From Rickettsiales bacterium (lineage in GTDB: Bacteria; Pseudomonadota; Alphaproteobacteria; Rickettsiales; UBA6187): a DNA stretch of 50,893 bases. The position numbers were made by a program, and so were the translations under genes. Each line of letters opens with the position of its first letter. Within the stretch, counting starts at the first letter, position 1. Below the pieces are notes generated by a model. The model was not told the origin of the DNA. It saw nothing but the letters and a program-made list of their open reading frames with translations, and did no database searches. The DNA lies in contig JAOIVE010000007.1 of NCBI GenBank assembly GCA_028223895.1, positions 1 to 50,893 of the forward strand, read 5' to 3'. Below are positions 8,806-17,837 of this stretch, piece after piece.

Positions 8806-9966
8806 ATGAAGCCGAACACCAAGACAGTAAACCCATTTTTTTCATCTGGCCCATGTGCAAAACGTCCGGGTTGGAGCTTGCAGGCTCTTGAGGATGCAGC
8901 ATTATCACGATCTCATCGTGCGCAGCCAGGAAAAACAAAGTTAAAGAAGATAATTGAAGATTCAAGAAGCATTCTTGGAATCCCAGATGATTATAAAGTT
9001 GCAATTGTTCCGGCATCTGATACTGGTGCTGTAGAAATGGCTATGTGGAATGTTTTAGGCCAGCGTGGTGTTGATATGTTTGCCTGGGAAAGTTTTGGTG
9101 CCGGCTGGGTAACAGACGCTCAGAAGCAGTTAAAGATCGAAGATCTGAACGTTTTCAGTGCTGATTATGGTAAATTGCCTGATTTATCACAAAGTTCTCC
9201 TGATAGAGATATTGTTTTTACCTATAATGGTACAACATCAGGCGTTAAAGTTCCAAATTTAGATTGGATAGCAGATGACAGGCAGGGTTTAACAATTTGC
9301 GATGCAACATCAGCAGCCTTTGCTATGGATCTTGACTGGACTAAGCTTGATATAACTACATGGTCATGGCAAAAAGTTATGGGCGGAGAGGCCGCACATG
9401 GTATGCTGGTATTATCACCAAGAGCTGTTGAGCGTCTTGAAACATATTCTGCGCCACGTCCATTACCAAAAATTTTCCGCCTGACTAAAGGTGGAAAGCT
9501 TATAGATGATATATTTGAGGGTTTAACTATAAATACTCCTTCAATGTTATGTGCTGAAGATGCGCTTGACGGCTTGAAGTGGGCACAGTCAATTGGTGGC
9601 CTTACTGCTTTAATACAACGCTCAGAGGATAACCTTGCTGTAGTTAAGGATTGGGTTGCTAAAAGTCAGTGGGCAGATTTTCTTGCCGCCGATGAAGCTA
9701 CTATTTCCAACACATCAATATGTTTAAAAATTGTTGATGAGTGGTATTTATCTTTGGATGAAAAAGAGCAGGCAACTAAAGCTAAAGAAATAGCAAAGTT
9801 GTTGGAAAATGAAGGCATTGCTTTTGATATAGGTGCTTATCGTGATGCTCCTGCAGGTTTAAGAGTCTGGGGTGGGGCTACAATAGATAAATATGATATG
9901 GAAGCTTTAATGCCTTGGCTTGACTGGGCTTTTGCTCAAGTAAAAGAAACGGCTCAAGCCGCGTAG
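8806..9966 (+). CDS. serC: phosphoserine aminotransferase
   Basis: PLP enzyme converting 3-phosphohydroxypyruvate and glutamate to phosphoserine in serine synthesis. The 386-residue protein is the alphaproteobacterial/Methanosarcina-type SerC, opening [15 protein letters not shown]. The PLP lysine is K190 in [17 protein letters not shown], preceded by the cofactor-binding [12 protein letters not shown]. The reading frame is open back to 8701, but the extra residues ([13 protein letters not shown]...) do not belong to the family. The ATG at 8806 has AGGAAAGGAAG upstream, so the shorter form is chosen. serA follows 91 bp downstream, giving two consecutive steps of one pathway. Confidence 0.96.
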   Translation: MKPNTKTVNPFFSSGPCAKRPGWSLQALEDAALSRSHRAQPGKTKLKKIIEDSRSILGIPDDYKVAIVPASDTGAVEMAMWNVLGQRGVDMFAWESFGAGWVTDAQKQLKIEDLNVFSADYGKLPDLSQSSPDRDIVFTYNGTTSGVKVPNLDWIADDRQGLTICDATSAAFAMDLDWTKLDITTWSWQKVMGGEAAHGMLVLSPRAVERLETYSAPRPLPKIFRLTKGGKLIDDIFEGLTINTPSMLCAEDALDGLKWAQSIGGLTALIQRSEDNLAVVKDWVAKSQWADFLAADEATISNTSICLKIVDEWYLSLDEKEQATKAKEIAKLLENEGIAFDIGAYRDAPAGLRVWGGATIDKYDMEALMPWLDWAFAQVKETAQAA

Positions 9967-10011
9967 ATTTATGATTTTTCCAAATCTTTAAATAATTAAA
10001 ATAATAATACA

Positions 10012-10029
10012 GGCCGCTTTTATGCGGCC
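10012..10029 (+). terminator. GC-rich hairpin between serC and serA
   Basis: A perfect 6-bp stem GGCCGC/GCGGCC with loop TTTTAT stands out in AT-rich sequence, 29 bp before the serA ATG. It is followed by A residues, not a T tract, on the coding strand, so it is not a standard intrinsic terminator. It could stabilise the serC mRNA end, weaken read-through to serA, or be a processing site. Confidence 0.4.
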
Positions 10030-10057
10030 GCTAAAAAAATAATAAAAGGAATAAAAA

Positions 10058-11635
10058 ATGCCAAAAGTACTTATATCAGATAAAATGAGTCCAAAAGCAG
10101 TAGAGATTTTTGAGAAAAACAAAGTTGATGTTGATGTAAAAACAGGTCTTTCTGAAGATGAATTATGTAAAATTATAGGTGACTATGATGGTTTAGCTGT
10201 GCGTTCAGCAACTACAGTTACAGAAAAAATATTCAAAGCTGCAAAAAACCTTAAAGTTGTTGGCCGTGCAGGTATTGGAACTGATAATGTGGATCGTGAT
10301 GCTGCAACTGCCAATGGTGTTATAGTTATGAATACGCCGTTTGGAAATTCTATTACTACTGCTGAACACACTATTTCGATGATGCTATCTGTTGCAAGAA
10401 GAATTCCGGCTGCATCTGCATCTACTCATGCTGGAAAATGGGAAAAATCAAAATTTATGGGCGTAGAAGTTTGTAATAAAGTTTTAGGTCTTATTGGTTG
10501 CGGTAATATTGGATCGATCGTTGCTGATCGTGCACAAGGGTTAAAAATGAAAGTCATTGGTTTTGATCCTTATTTAACTGAAGAAAGAGCAAAAGAATCT
10601 AATATTGAGAAAGTTGAGTTGGATGAACTTCTGGCAAGAGCTGATTTTATCTCTCTTCATACTCCTTTAAATGATGCAACAAGAGGAATTTTAGACGCAA
10701 AAGCTCTGGCTAAAACTAAAAAAGGCGTAAGAATAATAAATTGCGCTCGTGGCGGTTTGATAGTGGAACCAGATTTGAAAAAAGCTATAGAGTCTGGTCA
10801 TGTTGCAGGAGCAGCTTTAGATGTATTTGAAGTAGAGCCGGCAACTGATAATATCCTTTTTGGTATGGAAGAGGTTGTTTGTACACCACATTTGGGTGCG
10901 TCAACTGCTGAGGCTCAGGAAAATGTTGCCATACAGGTTGCAGAGCAAATGGCAGATTATTTAAATAATGGCACAGTAACAAATGCTCTTAATATTCCTT
11001 CAGTATCGGCAGAAGATGCAGCTAAGTTAAAGCCATATTTAAAATTAGGTGGAGATTTAGGGCGCTTTGCAAGTCAGTTAGTTGATAGTGGAATAAAATC
11101 TGTAAAAATTGAATATGAAGGCGAGGTTGCTAAGTTAAATGTTAAACCAATAACATCTGTATTATTACAAGGTGTGCTTTCAACTCTTACTGATTCTGTT
11201 AATATGGTAAATGCGCCTGTCGTTGCAAAAGAGCGTGGCATAGAAATAAGCGCTGTGACTAATGATCGCAGGGGTGATTATCCAAATTTAATAAAACTAA
11301 CCGTTAAAACTGACAAAGGTGAGCAGCATGTTGCCGGAACTGTGTTTAGTGGTGATCGTCCACGCATAGTTGGTGTTGGAACTGTAACATTAGAGGCGAG
11401 CATAGGTAAAAATATGCTTTATATTAATAATCAGGACAAGCCTGGTTTAATAGGAAGCTTGGGTCAATTGTTAGGTGATGCGTCAATAAATATAGCTAAT
11501 TTTCATCTTGGGCGTGGAGAGAAAAGTTCAGATGCGATTGCTTTGTTGCAGGTAGATGATGTTCCTAGCGAGGATTTACTTGAAAAAGTAAACAAATTGC
11601 CTAGTGTAATATATGCAAAGCTAATGAGCTTTTAA
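10058..11635 (+). CDS. serA: D-3-phosphoglycerate dehydrogenase
   Basis: NAD-dependent first enzyme of serine synthesis. The 525 residues match the long type with an extra intervening domain: substrate and NAD-binding domains (residues 1-315 or so), the nucleotide fold GLIGCGNIGSIVADRA, and catalytic Arg, Glu and His in NCARGGLIVEP, ALDVFEVEP and CTPHLGAST. The allosteric substrate-binding domain and a C-terminal ACT domain (from about residue 450, LYINNQDKPGLIGSLGQLL) follow. The ACT domain is where serine feedback usually acts. AAAAGGA precedes the ATG. It lies downstream of serC with a hairpin between them. Confidence 0.97.
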   Translation: MPKVLISDKMSPKAVEIFEKNKVDVDVKTGLSEDELCKIIGDYDGLAVRSATTVTEKIFKAAKNLKVVGRAGIGTDNVDRDAATANGVIVMNTPFGNSITTAEHTISMMLSVARRIPAASASTHAGKWEKSKFMGVEVCNKVLGLIGCGNIGSIVADRAQGLKMKVIGFDPYLTEERAKESNIEKVELDELLARADFISLHTPLNDATRGILDAKALAKTKKGVRIINCARGGLIVEPDLKKAIESGHVAGAALDVFEVEPATDNILFGMEEVVCTPHLGASTAEAQENVAIQVAEQMADYLNNGTVTNALNIPSVSAEDAAKLKPYLKLGGDLGRFASQLVDSGIKSVKIEYEGEVAKLNVKPITSVLLQGVLSTLTDSVNMVNAPVVAKERGIEISAVTNDRRGDYPNLIKLTVKTDKGEQHVAGTVFSGDRPRIVGVGTVTLEASIGKNMLYINNQDKPGLIGSLGQLLGDASINIANFHLGRGEKSSDAIALLQVDDVPSEDLLEKVNKLPSVIYAKLMSF

Positions 11636-11680
11636 TGTTCTAATTTATTTTAGAATAATCAAAAGAGGAAATGTAGATAT

Positions 11681-12028
11681 ATGACTATAGGCACTAAAAT
11701 TTTTACTTTTTTTCATGGCAGGCATGTTGGCGATGATCAATTTGGTAATCGTTATTTTGAATCAAAACGTGCAGGCCGTGATGGTAAAATTAAGCGTTGG
11801 GTTATGTATAACGGCAAGGCTGAGGCATCAAAAATACCCCCTGAATGGCATTTATGGATACATTATACATCAGATAATGTTCCATCGAAGAAATATAAGT
11901 GGCAAAAAGATCACGTTCCTAATTTAACAGGTACTAAATTTGCCTATATGCCACCTGGACATATCTTAAATGGACAAAAAGATATAAAAACTACAAGTGA
12001 TTATGAATCATGGAATCCAGATAACTAG
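11681..12028 (+). CDS. NDUFA12-family complex I accessory subunit
   Basis: A 115-residue homologue of the mitochondrial 17.2-kDa NADH:ubiquinone oxidoreductase subunit (NDUFA12/B17.2), found in bacteria mainly among alphaproteobacteria. It shows the expected core: FGNRYFES, RWVMYNGKAEASKIPPEWH and the WIHYTSDNVPSK segment. No signal peptide or membrane helix. A purine-rich AGAGGAAA lies upstream of the ATG. It is followed closely by mlaD and DUF2155, an order often seen in this class. It would bind the peripheral arm of complex I; none of the nuo genes is in this window. Confidence 0.93.
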   Translation: MTIGTKIFTFFHGRHVGDDQFGNRYFESKRAGRDGKIKRWVMYNGKAEASKIPPEWHLWIHYTSDNVPSKKYKWQKDHVPNLTGTKFAYMPPGHILNGQKDIKTTSDYESWNPDN

Positions 12029-12036
12029 GGGAAAAT

Positions 12037-12513
12037 ATGGTGCGTAGAAATGTTGTTGAAACACTTATGGGTGCTTTTGTGTTGCTGGTTGCAGCTATGT
12101 TTACTTTTATTTCTTATAAAAGTGGAAATATAGCTCCGACCTCTAGTGGCTATCAGATTATAGCGAAGTTCAACGAAATAGGCAGCTTAAGTGTTGGTAG
12201 CGATGTTAGAGTAGGTGGCATAAAAGTTGGTGCAGTGACCAAGCAGTTTCTTGATCCTGACAACTATATGGCGGTTGTGCAAATAACTATTGATGATAGC
12301 ATAAGATTGCCAAGAGATAGTTCTGCAACCATAATTGGCGATGGTTTACTGGGCGGAAAATATATAGCCATAGAAGCTGGTGGCGATGATAAATCTCTAA
12401 AAGAAGGCGATGAGATAAAATATACGCAAGATGCTGTAAGTCTTGAGCAGTTAATTGGCAAATTTGCTTTTGGTGGGGTAGCTGGTGGCGAAGACGCGCA
12501 AAAAACTGAGTAA
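12037..12513 (+). CDS. mlaD: MlaD-type MCE-domain phospholipid transport protein
   Basis: A 158-residue inner-membrane-anchored periplasmic protein with one N-terminal helix (about residues 8-27, TLMGAFVLLVAAMFTFISY) and a single MCE domain (residues 38-120, including GSLSVGSDVRVGGIKVGAV and GDGLLGGKYIAIEAGG). In the Mla system an MlaD hexamer with MlaFEB moves phospholipids between outer and inner membranes. MlaE and MlaF are not adjacent here, as is common in alphaproteobacteria where mlaD sits with NDUFA12. AGGGGAAAAT provides the ribosome site. Length is near the small MlaD type of E. coli. Confidence 0.92.
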   Translation: MVRRNVVETLMGAFVLLVAAMFTFISYKSGNIAPTSSGYQIIAKFNEIGSLSVGSDVRVGGIKVGAVTKQFLDPDNYMAVVQITIDDSIRLPRDSSATIIGDGLLGGKYIAIEAGGDDKSLKEGDEIKYTQDAVSLEQLIGKFAFGGVAGGEDAQKTE

Positions 12514-12931
12514 AAATGTTTGTATGTCTTTGAGTATTTTTGGCAAATATCTGGCCTTTTTTGCCTTATTCATATTCTGGCAAAACTCTTATGCACAAAA
12601 TTTAGATAATGATAACTTATCTAAAAACTATACTAAAGGTGTGAAGCTTCACGGTCTTAATAAAATAACAACGGAAGTTATTACTCTTGATGTTAATGTT
12701 GATGAGCATGTTAAATTTGGTAATTTAGAGGTTGCAACCCATAAATGCTGGCGCTCGTCGCCTGAAGAGGAGCCTGAAAACAAGGCTTTGCTAAGTATAT
12801 GGGAGCATATTCCAGGTGAAGAAAAAAAGAGGGTATTTTATGGCTGGATGTTCTCATCAACGCCCGGAATTTCAGCGTTAGAGCATCCTGTATATGACAT
12901 ATCGCTGCTTGAATGTCATAACAAGTTATAG
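12485..12931 (+). CDS. DUF2155 domain secreted protein
   Basis: A 148-residue exported protein of the DUF2155 family, conserved beside NDUFA12 in alphaproteobacteria; function unknown. The GTG start at 12485, inside the mlaD end, is preferred. It gives a signal peptide with a basic n-region (MAKTRKKLSK), a hydrophobic core (YLAFFALFIFW) and a cleavage site near SYA-Q. It also has GGTGGGG upstream. An ATG at 12524 would leave a signal with little positive charge. The mature part has the conserved features KCWRSSPEEEPENKA, FYGWMFSSTPG and a C-terminal VYDISLLEC. The two cysteines could form a disulfide in the periplasm. Confidence 0.85.
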   Translation: MAKTRKKLSKNVCMSLSIFGKYLAFFALFIFWQNSYAQNLDNDNLSKNYTKGVKLHGLNKITTEVITLDVNVDEHVKFGNLEVATHKCWRSSPEEEPENKALLSIWEHIPGEEKKRVFYGWMFSSTPGISALEHPVYDISLLECHNKL

Positions 12932-12969
12932 ATTCTGCTTAATTTCTAAGTTAGAAATCATCAATATAT

Positions 12970-14154
12970 TTAAGTTCTGTAATAAGCATTAATGGTAAGG
13001 TCGTCGTATATATTTTCAAACTTTCTAACAAACTCCTTGTTGATGCTTTCTACCAGTGATTCAGGATAATTCGGCTTTTTTGATTCATCTTTTAAAAACT
13101 TACATATATTTTTTTCATCAATTACTTCACTGCTTCTTTTCATTTCACTTTCTATTAGGGCATCGCTATATAAGAACAGCAAGTCCCCCTTGTTAAATTG
13201 AGTTTTAAAATTCTTATATTCATCATATCCTTTGACGCCCACAGGAAAACCTTCATTGTTTAAAGTTTCAATTGAGCCATCTTTTCTTACTATAATAGGT
13301 GTTGTTGTTGCAGCAGAAGTATATTGCAATATGTTTTTATCTGTATCAACTACGGCATAAAACATTGTAGCATATTGCTCAGTTGGAATTATTTTTGATA
13401 ATTTGCTCGATATGTTATGTATATATTTTTCAGGATTATTACTATAACTTTCGTTCTGCATTAGAGTGTGCAGGCGAAAAGTATTTAATGCAGAAGTTAC
13501 GCCATGGCCTGAAAAGTCAGTAATATACATAGCACATTTAGTTTTAGAGATTGGCTTTATGCCCCATATATCTCCTCCAAGTTCATCAGATGGATTAAAA
13601 ATAGTAAATACTTTCAATCCATATATAGAGAAAAAGTCTGATATTTCTCTTTTTGAAGGCATAAGCATATTTTGCATCTGACGAGATGTTTTAAGGTCTT
13701 CTTCTGTGCGTGATTTATATTTTTCCAAATCAATTAATAAGTTTCTTCTATCAAGATGTAAAATGCAACGAGCTATAAGTTCTATTTCATCGACAGGCTT
13801 GGTGATATAGTCAGTTGCTCCACTGCCAAAGATATTTCCCTTTTCTTCAGGCGTGCTAACTGAGGTTTGAAGCAAAATAGGCAAGTTATTATATTTGGGA
13901 TTATTGCGTATTAATTTACAAACTTCGATTCCGCCAATCTTTGGCATCAATGTATCTAATATTACAATATCTGGTTGGAAAGATTCAATTTTACCGATTG
14001 TTTCATGTCCGTCATATGCAAAGTCAATATTGCTAAATCCATTTGATTCAAAAATATTTTTGACTGTTTGAAGGTTAAATTCGGCATCGTCAACTATAAG
14101 TACTTTTGCATCTTTTATAGGGTCTGATATTATTGATTTATTGCGATCAGCCAT
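12970..14154 (-). CDS. response regulator with SpoIIE-type PP2C phosphatase output (RsbU-like)
   Basis: A 394-residue two-domain protein: an N-terminal receiver (residues 15-135, acidic pair DD at 22-23, phosphoacceptor D67 in VILDTLMP, KP in YITKPVD), a short helical linker, and a C-terminal PP2C/SpoIIE domain. The phosphatase signatures are SDELGGDIWG, TDFSGHGVTSAL and LLFLYSDALIES; their Asp residues bind the metals. Such proteins dephosphorylate a phospho-STAS partner, here most likely the STAS protein encoded immediately upstream (1-bp gap). Last gene of the chemotaxis operon, convergent with the DUF2155 gene. Phosphorylation by CheA is a reasonable inference but not shown. Confidence 0.92.
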   Translation of the reverse strand: MADRNKSIISDPIKDAKVLIVDDAEFNLQTVKNIFESNGFSNIDFAYDGHETIGKIESFQPDIVILDTLMPKIGGIEVCKLIRNNPKYNNLPILLQTSVSTPEEKGNIFGSGATDYITKPVDEIELIARCILHLDRRNLLIDLEKYKSRTEEDLKTSRQMQNMLMPSKREISDFFSIYGLKVFTIFNPSDELGGDIWGIKPISKTKCAMYITDFSGHGVTSALNTFRLHTLMQNESYSNNPEKYIHNISSKLSKIIPTEQYATMFYAVVDTDKNILQYTSAATTTPIIVRKDGSIETLNNEGFPVGVKGYDEYKNFKTQFNKGDLLFLYSDALIESEMKRSSEVIDEKNICKFLKDESKKPNYPESLVESINKEFVRKFENIYDDLTINAYYRT

Positions 14155-14155
14155 T

Positions 14156-14458
14156 TTATTCTATGATATTAAATAATTCATAAAATCTGGAAACTTCGAA
14201 CATCTTTTTTACTTGCCCATCAGGATAGCTAAGAGACATAGAAAAATTATCACCTGTTTTATCTTTTAATAATAAAAGTAGACCGAGACCGGCAGAATCT
14301 ATAAAAGTGAGCTCTGAAAGATTAATTTCTAACTCACTCACATCACCACTATCTACATTTTCGATAACTTCTTTGAATTTGGAGTGATCTGCAAATGTAA
14401 ATTCTCCTTTTAAAGATAATTTTAATGTAGAGCCGCTAGATGATTTGGAATATTCCAT
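14156..14458 (-). CDS. STAS-domain anti-sigma factor antagonist-like protein
   Basis: A 100-residue STAS protein. The conserved phosphoacceptor segment reads TFIDSAGLGLLLLL, with Ser55 in the position phosphorylated in SpoIIAA/RsbV proteins. Translation should be strong: TTAGGAGGAAAG lies directly before the ATG. It sits between the receptor gene and the receiver-PP2C phosphatase, its probable dephosphorylating partner. No RsbW-like kinase is encoded in the window, so whether it controls a sigma factor, a kinase, or signalling output by another route is unknown. Confidence 0.9.
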   Translation of the reverse strand: MEYSKSSSGSTLKLSLKGEFTFADHSKFKEVIENVDSGDVSELEINLSELTFIDSAGLGLLLLLKDKTGDNFSMSLSYPDGQVKKMFEVSRFYELFNIIE

Positions 14459-14467
14459 TCTTTCCTC

Positions 14468-16114
14468 CTAAAATAATTCTATTTCTTCATCATCGGAATC
14501 GCTCGATGAATCATTATTCTGATCACTGTCACTATCGCTATCGCTATATCCAAACTCGGATGCGTTATTTACGTATTTTTCTTTTACAAGATACATAACA
14601 AGCTCTTTTTTGAGCTGACTTAAAGTTAGCGAATGTACCATCTTGTTGACGACATCCCTGTCAATGGTTTCATTTGAAATTTTTAAATTCAGATTACCCA
14701 TTGCGTTATTTTGATGGCTGTGAGTTTCTGACATTAATATTTCCAAAACTGAAACCAGATTATTTATATATTGCGATGCTTTGTCAGAAAACTGCATTTG
14801 CATTGTCATGCCAGATATATTTTGTGCTGCATCTTTTGCAGATGCCGCATTATCATGCATTACCCTTGATGCATCTTCATTTTGAACCAAAATCGATTTC
14901 ATTATTGCATCAATTTTTTCTTTTACCAGTATGTTGTCTGACATATCAACTGTTGCAACGTCATTTAATATTTTATAGCTTTCATCAACACTGCCAACTA
15001 CATCTCTGATCTTTGTCCTCATCTCAACTGATAATGTTGAAATTTCTTTTGATAGATCTTTTACTTCATCGGCTACAACTTCAAACCCTTTTCCTGCATC
15101 TCCGGCTCTTGCTGCTTCTATTGTTGCATTTAATGCTAAAAGATTTGTTTGTTTTGTAATTTTCTGAATTCTTCCAATAAATGATTCTGTTGCTGAAAGA
15201 TTGTTCATCGCATCTTCAAGGCCGTATACCATAGACATTGCCTTTTTAGATACAAAAAGGATTTTATCGGTTGCATCATCAATCGCGCGATTAATAAGCT
15301 GTAAAGAGTCACCTATGGTTATTTGCTCTCCATCAACGATTAATGTATTAGAAACGCTGGCTATTTTTTCAATATTATCTGCCTGTTGGTTAATTACTGA
15401 AGCAAGTTGTTTAAATTTATCGTTAAGTGATTGTGTTCCTTCTTCTACCTCGTTGGCAACAGATTTTAGCTCTTTATTGATTAAATCCATTGTTCCAAGC
15501 TGCAATTGAGAGAACTTCACCCATTCAGTTATCTGTTCTTCTTTATTTTGTGCAGGCTTACGATTTGCTGGAGCTTCCTGAATATCCGGCTCAGGCTCTT
15601 TTGGCTGTGGTTGCTGTATAGTTTCTTTATATTGTGTAAATTCACTAATATTATCTTGTGTTTCTTCTGTAAAATCAGGAGATATTGCAGGATCTTCTAT
15701 TATCTCTTCATGCTCTTCAGATATATTAACAGGCGTTTGTTCTTCAATGTTGATTTCCTCAGAGGCCTGTATCTCTTCTTCTATATTTTCAGGTGTAATT
15801 TCTTCTATTATTTCTTCTGGTGGATTCGGATCTTCCTGATTTGTTTCAGGTGTAATTTCTTCCTGCTCTATTATATCTGCAGGTTCCTGTGGAGCTTCCT
15901 GTTCAGTATCAGGTGTAGTTTCAGGCTCTTCATATTCTGGAGGGACAATCATTTCCTGAATATCAATATTATCACCAGAATCATCATTTGCACCTTGTTC
16001 CACATGCTGTATGCCTTCATTTAGTATATTCTGCAAGCTGCTCGCCTGCTTTTCTTCCTGAGCATCTTCTTGTGCTTCGTCCTCTACTTCTACTTCTATC
16101 TCAGAATCTTTCAT
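14468..16114 (-). CDS. soluble methyl-accepting chemotaxis protein with long acidic N-terminal segment
   Basis: A 548-residue receptor lacking any transmembrane helix. Residues 1-195 are low-complexity and very acidic, rich in Glu and Pro, with repeats around EITPE; they look disordered. Residues 200-490 are the coiled-coil signalling domain, whose tip (residues 316-355: [20 protein letters not shown], then [14 protein letters not shown]) is the canonical CheA/CheW-binding hairpin. The C-terminus is a Ser-Asp run ending EEIELF; the usual NWETF CheR tether is absent. No sensor domain (PAS, CZB, globin) was recognised, so the input is unknown; it may be cytoplasmic or act as a scaffold. It lies between cheB and the STAS/phosphatase pair. 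Confidence 0.9.
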   Translation of the reverse strand: MKDSEIEVEVEDEAQEDAQEEKQASSLQNILNEGIQHVEQGANDDSGDNIDIQEMIVPPEYEEPETTPDTEQEAPQEPADIIEQEEITPETNQEDPNPPEEIIEEITPENIEEEIQASEEINIEEQTPVNISEEHEEIIEDPAISPDFTEETQDNISEFTQYKETIQQPQPKEPEPDIQEAPANRKPAQNKEEQITEWVKFSQLQLGTMDLINKELKSVANEVEEGTQSLNDKFKQLASVINQQADNIEKIASVSNTLIVDGEQITIGDSLQLINRAIDDATDKILFVSKKAMSMVYGLEDAMNNLSATESFIGRIQKITKQTNLLALNATIEAARAGDAGKGFEVVADEVKDLSKEISTLSVEMRTKIRDVVGSVDESYKILNDVATVDMSDNILVKEKIDAIMKSILVQNEDASRVMHDNAASAKDAAQNISGMTMQMQFSDKASQYINNLVSVLEILMSETHSHQNNAMGNLNLKISNETIDRDVVNKMVHSLTLSQLKKELVMYLVKEKYVNNASEFGYSDSDSDSDQNNDSSSDSDDEEIELF

Positions 16115-16123
16115 ATTCTTTCC

Positions 16124-17170
16124 TTATTCAGTACAGTATTTGATGATTTTTGATGCAATATTTTGTAATGATACCTGTTCATTTACAGCGCCATTCTCAA
16201 AAGCTTCTTTTGGCATTCCATATACAACACAACTTTGCTGATCCTGGCCAATATTATAAGCTCCTGCTTTTCTCATTTTTAGCATTCCTCTGGCTCCGTC
16301 TTTTCCCATTCCGGTAAGTATTACGCCAAGAGACCGATCTGAAAATATTTCTGCAACAGACTCAAATAAAACATCAACAGAAGGGCAGTGGCCTGATACT
16401 TTTTCTTCTCCTGCAGCTACGCATTGATAATTACTACCGGATTTTTTTATTTTAAGATGTTTATCTCCTTTTGCAATATATACACAGCCATGTTCCAAAA
16501 TTTGTTTATCATGTGCTTCATAGGTAGACATTTTGCATATTGTGTTGAGCCTGTCAGCAAATGATTTAGTAAAATTTACTGGCATATGCTGAACTATAAC
16601 AATAGGCGGTAATCCAGCTGGAAGGTTGGTTAATACTTCTTTTAATGCCTCTACGCCTCCTGTAGATGAACCAATAGCGATAATTTCTTTGGTAAGCTTA
16701 TGCTTAGGAATGGCAATTAAGTTATTATTTTTTTTGGTAGCTGATGAATTACTATTGCCGCGTATATTTGATTTTGCTGCGGTTTTAACCTTGCTGATTA
16801 GTTCATCCTTTAAAACAGAAATTGTCTGGCGAGTCTGGCTGGAGGTCGGTTTACTAACATATTCAACTGCGCCCAACTCAAGGGCTTTAATGGTTTCCTG
16901 TGCGCCTTTTTGTGTTAGGGTAGAGACCATAACAACGGGCATAGGACGCAATTTCATTACCTTCTCAAGAAATGCAATTCCATCCATTTTTGGCATTTCT
17001 ATATCAAGTGTAATAACATCAGGATTAAGTTGCTTTATTTTCTCTCTGGCATCATAAGGATCTATGGCTGTGCCAATCACATTAATATCCGGGTCAGAGG
17101 ATAGTAGCTCTGTAAATAAATTTCTTATCAGAGCTGAATCATCAATAATAAGAACCGAAATTTTTGCCAT
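16124..17170 (-). CDS. cheB: chemotaxis protein-glutamate methylesterase/deamidase
   Basis: CheB removes methyl groups from receptor glutamates. 348 residues: receiver domain (1-120; D56 phosphoacceptor in TLDIEMPKMDG, KP at YVSKPTS), a Ser/Asn-rich linker (130-155), and a catalytic methylesterase domain with Ser169 in IGSSTGGVEAL, His195 in VQHMP, and Asp in GMGKDGA. All three catalytic residues are present. Near-normal length (E. coli 349). It is followed 9 bp later by the receptor gene and preceded by cheD, so adaptation enzymes are clustered. Confidence 0.97.
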   Translation of the reverse strand: MAKISVLIIDDSALIRNLFTELLSSDPDINVIGTAIDPYDAREKIKQLNPDVITLDIEMPKMDGIAFLEKVMKLRPMPVVMVSTLTQKGAQETIKALELGAVEYVSKPTSSQTRQTISVLKDELISKVKTAAKSNIRGNSNSSATKKNNNLIAIPKHKLTKEIIAIGSSTGGVEALKEVLTNLPAGLPPIVIVQHMPVNFTKSFADRLNTICKMSTYEAHDKQILEHGCVYIAKGDKHLKIKKSGSNYQCVAAGEEKVSGHCPSVDVLFESVAEIFSDRSLGVILTGMGKDGARGMLKMRKAGAYNIGQDQQSCVVYGMPKEAFENGAVNEQVSLQNIASKIIKYCTE

Positions 17171-17189
17171 TATAACCTTGTTGCCTTAA

Positions 17190-17837
17190 TTAAAATAGTT
17201 CCACATCGCTGGTTTTATCAGTTTTTGTTTTTGCATCTACATTATGCTTATATTCCAACTCTTCTTTCTTAACATTTTCATAATCATCTTCTCTGCGTAA
17301 TGCCCTCATCATAACTTTACCAGTATCGGAATAATAATGAACCCTTCTTGGAGTAGTGCCGCCAAGGTGCTCCATTGCTATTGGAATACCTTCATCCTTT
17401 AAATATTTGCGTATGAAAGTAATATTTTTTGTTCCAATTAAAGCCGAGCTTTTCATAACATTACCGCCACCAAAAACTTTAACTTCCAGCCTTTCTTTTT
17501 TACCGCCTTTTTTTAATATGCCATTTATCAGCTCCTCCATAGCATAAGCACCATAGCGAGTTGAAGCACCTTCATGTCCGCTGCTATCGGGAAGAAGAAA
17601 ATGATTCATGCCCCCAACTTTTGCAATTGGATCGCGGATACAAGCTGCAATGCATGAGCCTAAAACCGTAACCATCATTTCGCCGGGCTTGTCAGAAACA
17701 TAGCAATCTCCAGAGAATACTTTTACTACAGTAACCTCGGCAATCTGGTCGTAATATCTGTCGTCTCCTTTGAAATAGTCGCCAACTTGTACTTTCTCAC
17801 TTTCTGTACGACGTTCATATGGCTTATTTTCTGTCAT
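17190..17837 (-). CDS. cheD: chemoreceptor glutamine deamidase CheD
   Basis: CheD deamidates receptor glutamines. The 215-residue protein holds the catalytic Cys62 in VTVLGSCIAACIRDP and His79 in GGMNHFLLP, plus conserved RYGAYAMEELIN, KVFGGGNVM and HLGGTTPRRVHYYSDTGKV. Compared with the typical length of about 160-200, it has a hydrophilic C-terminal tail ending SDVELF; the receptor in the same operon ends EEIELF. The ATG overlaps the cheR stop by one base (TAATG), suggesting translational coupling. Confidence 0.96.
   Translation of the reverse strand: MTENKPYERRTESEKVQVGDYFKGDDRYYDQIAEVTVVKVFSGDCYVSDKPGEMMVTVLGSCIAACIRDPIAKVGGMNHFLLPDSSGHEGASTRYGAYAMEELINGILKKGGKKERLEVKVFGGGNVMKSSALIGTKNITFIRKYLKDEGIPIAMEHLGGTTPRRVHYYSDTGKVMMRALRREDDYENVKKEELEYKHNVDAKTKTDKTSDVELF

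Noticed and set aside
12942-12958. ATTTCTAA-G-TTAGAAAT palindrome between convergent genes as a bidirectional terminator
   Set aside because: Only A/T-rich arms, nearly no loop and no T tract; too weak to list as a terminator.
15506-16024. 172-codon plus-strand reading frame rich in Phe, Leu, Arg and Cys
   Set aside because: It is the antisense shadow of the acidic repeats in the receptor gene; no ribosome site or family resemblance.
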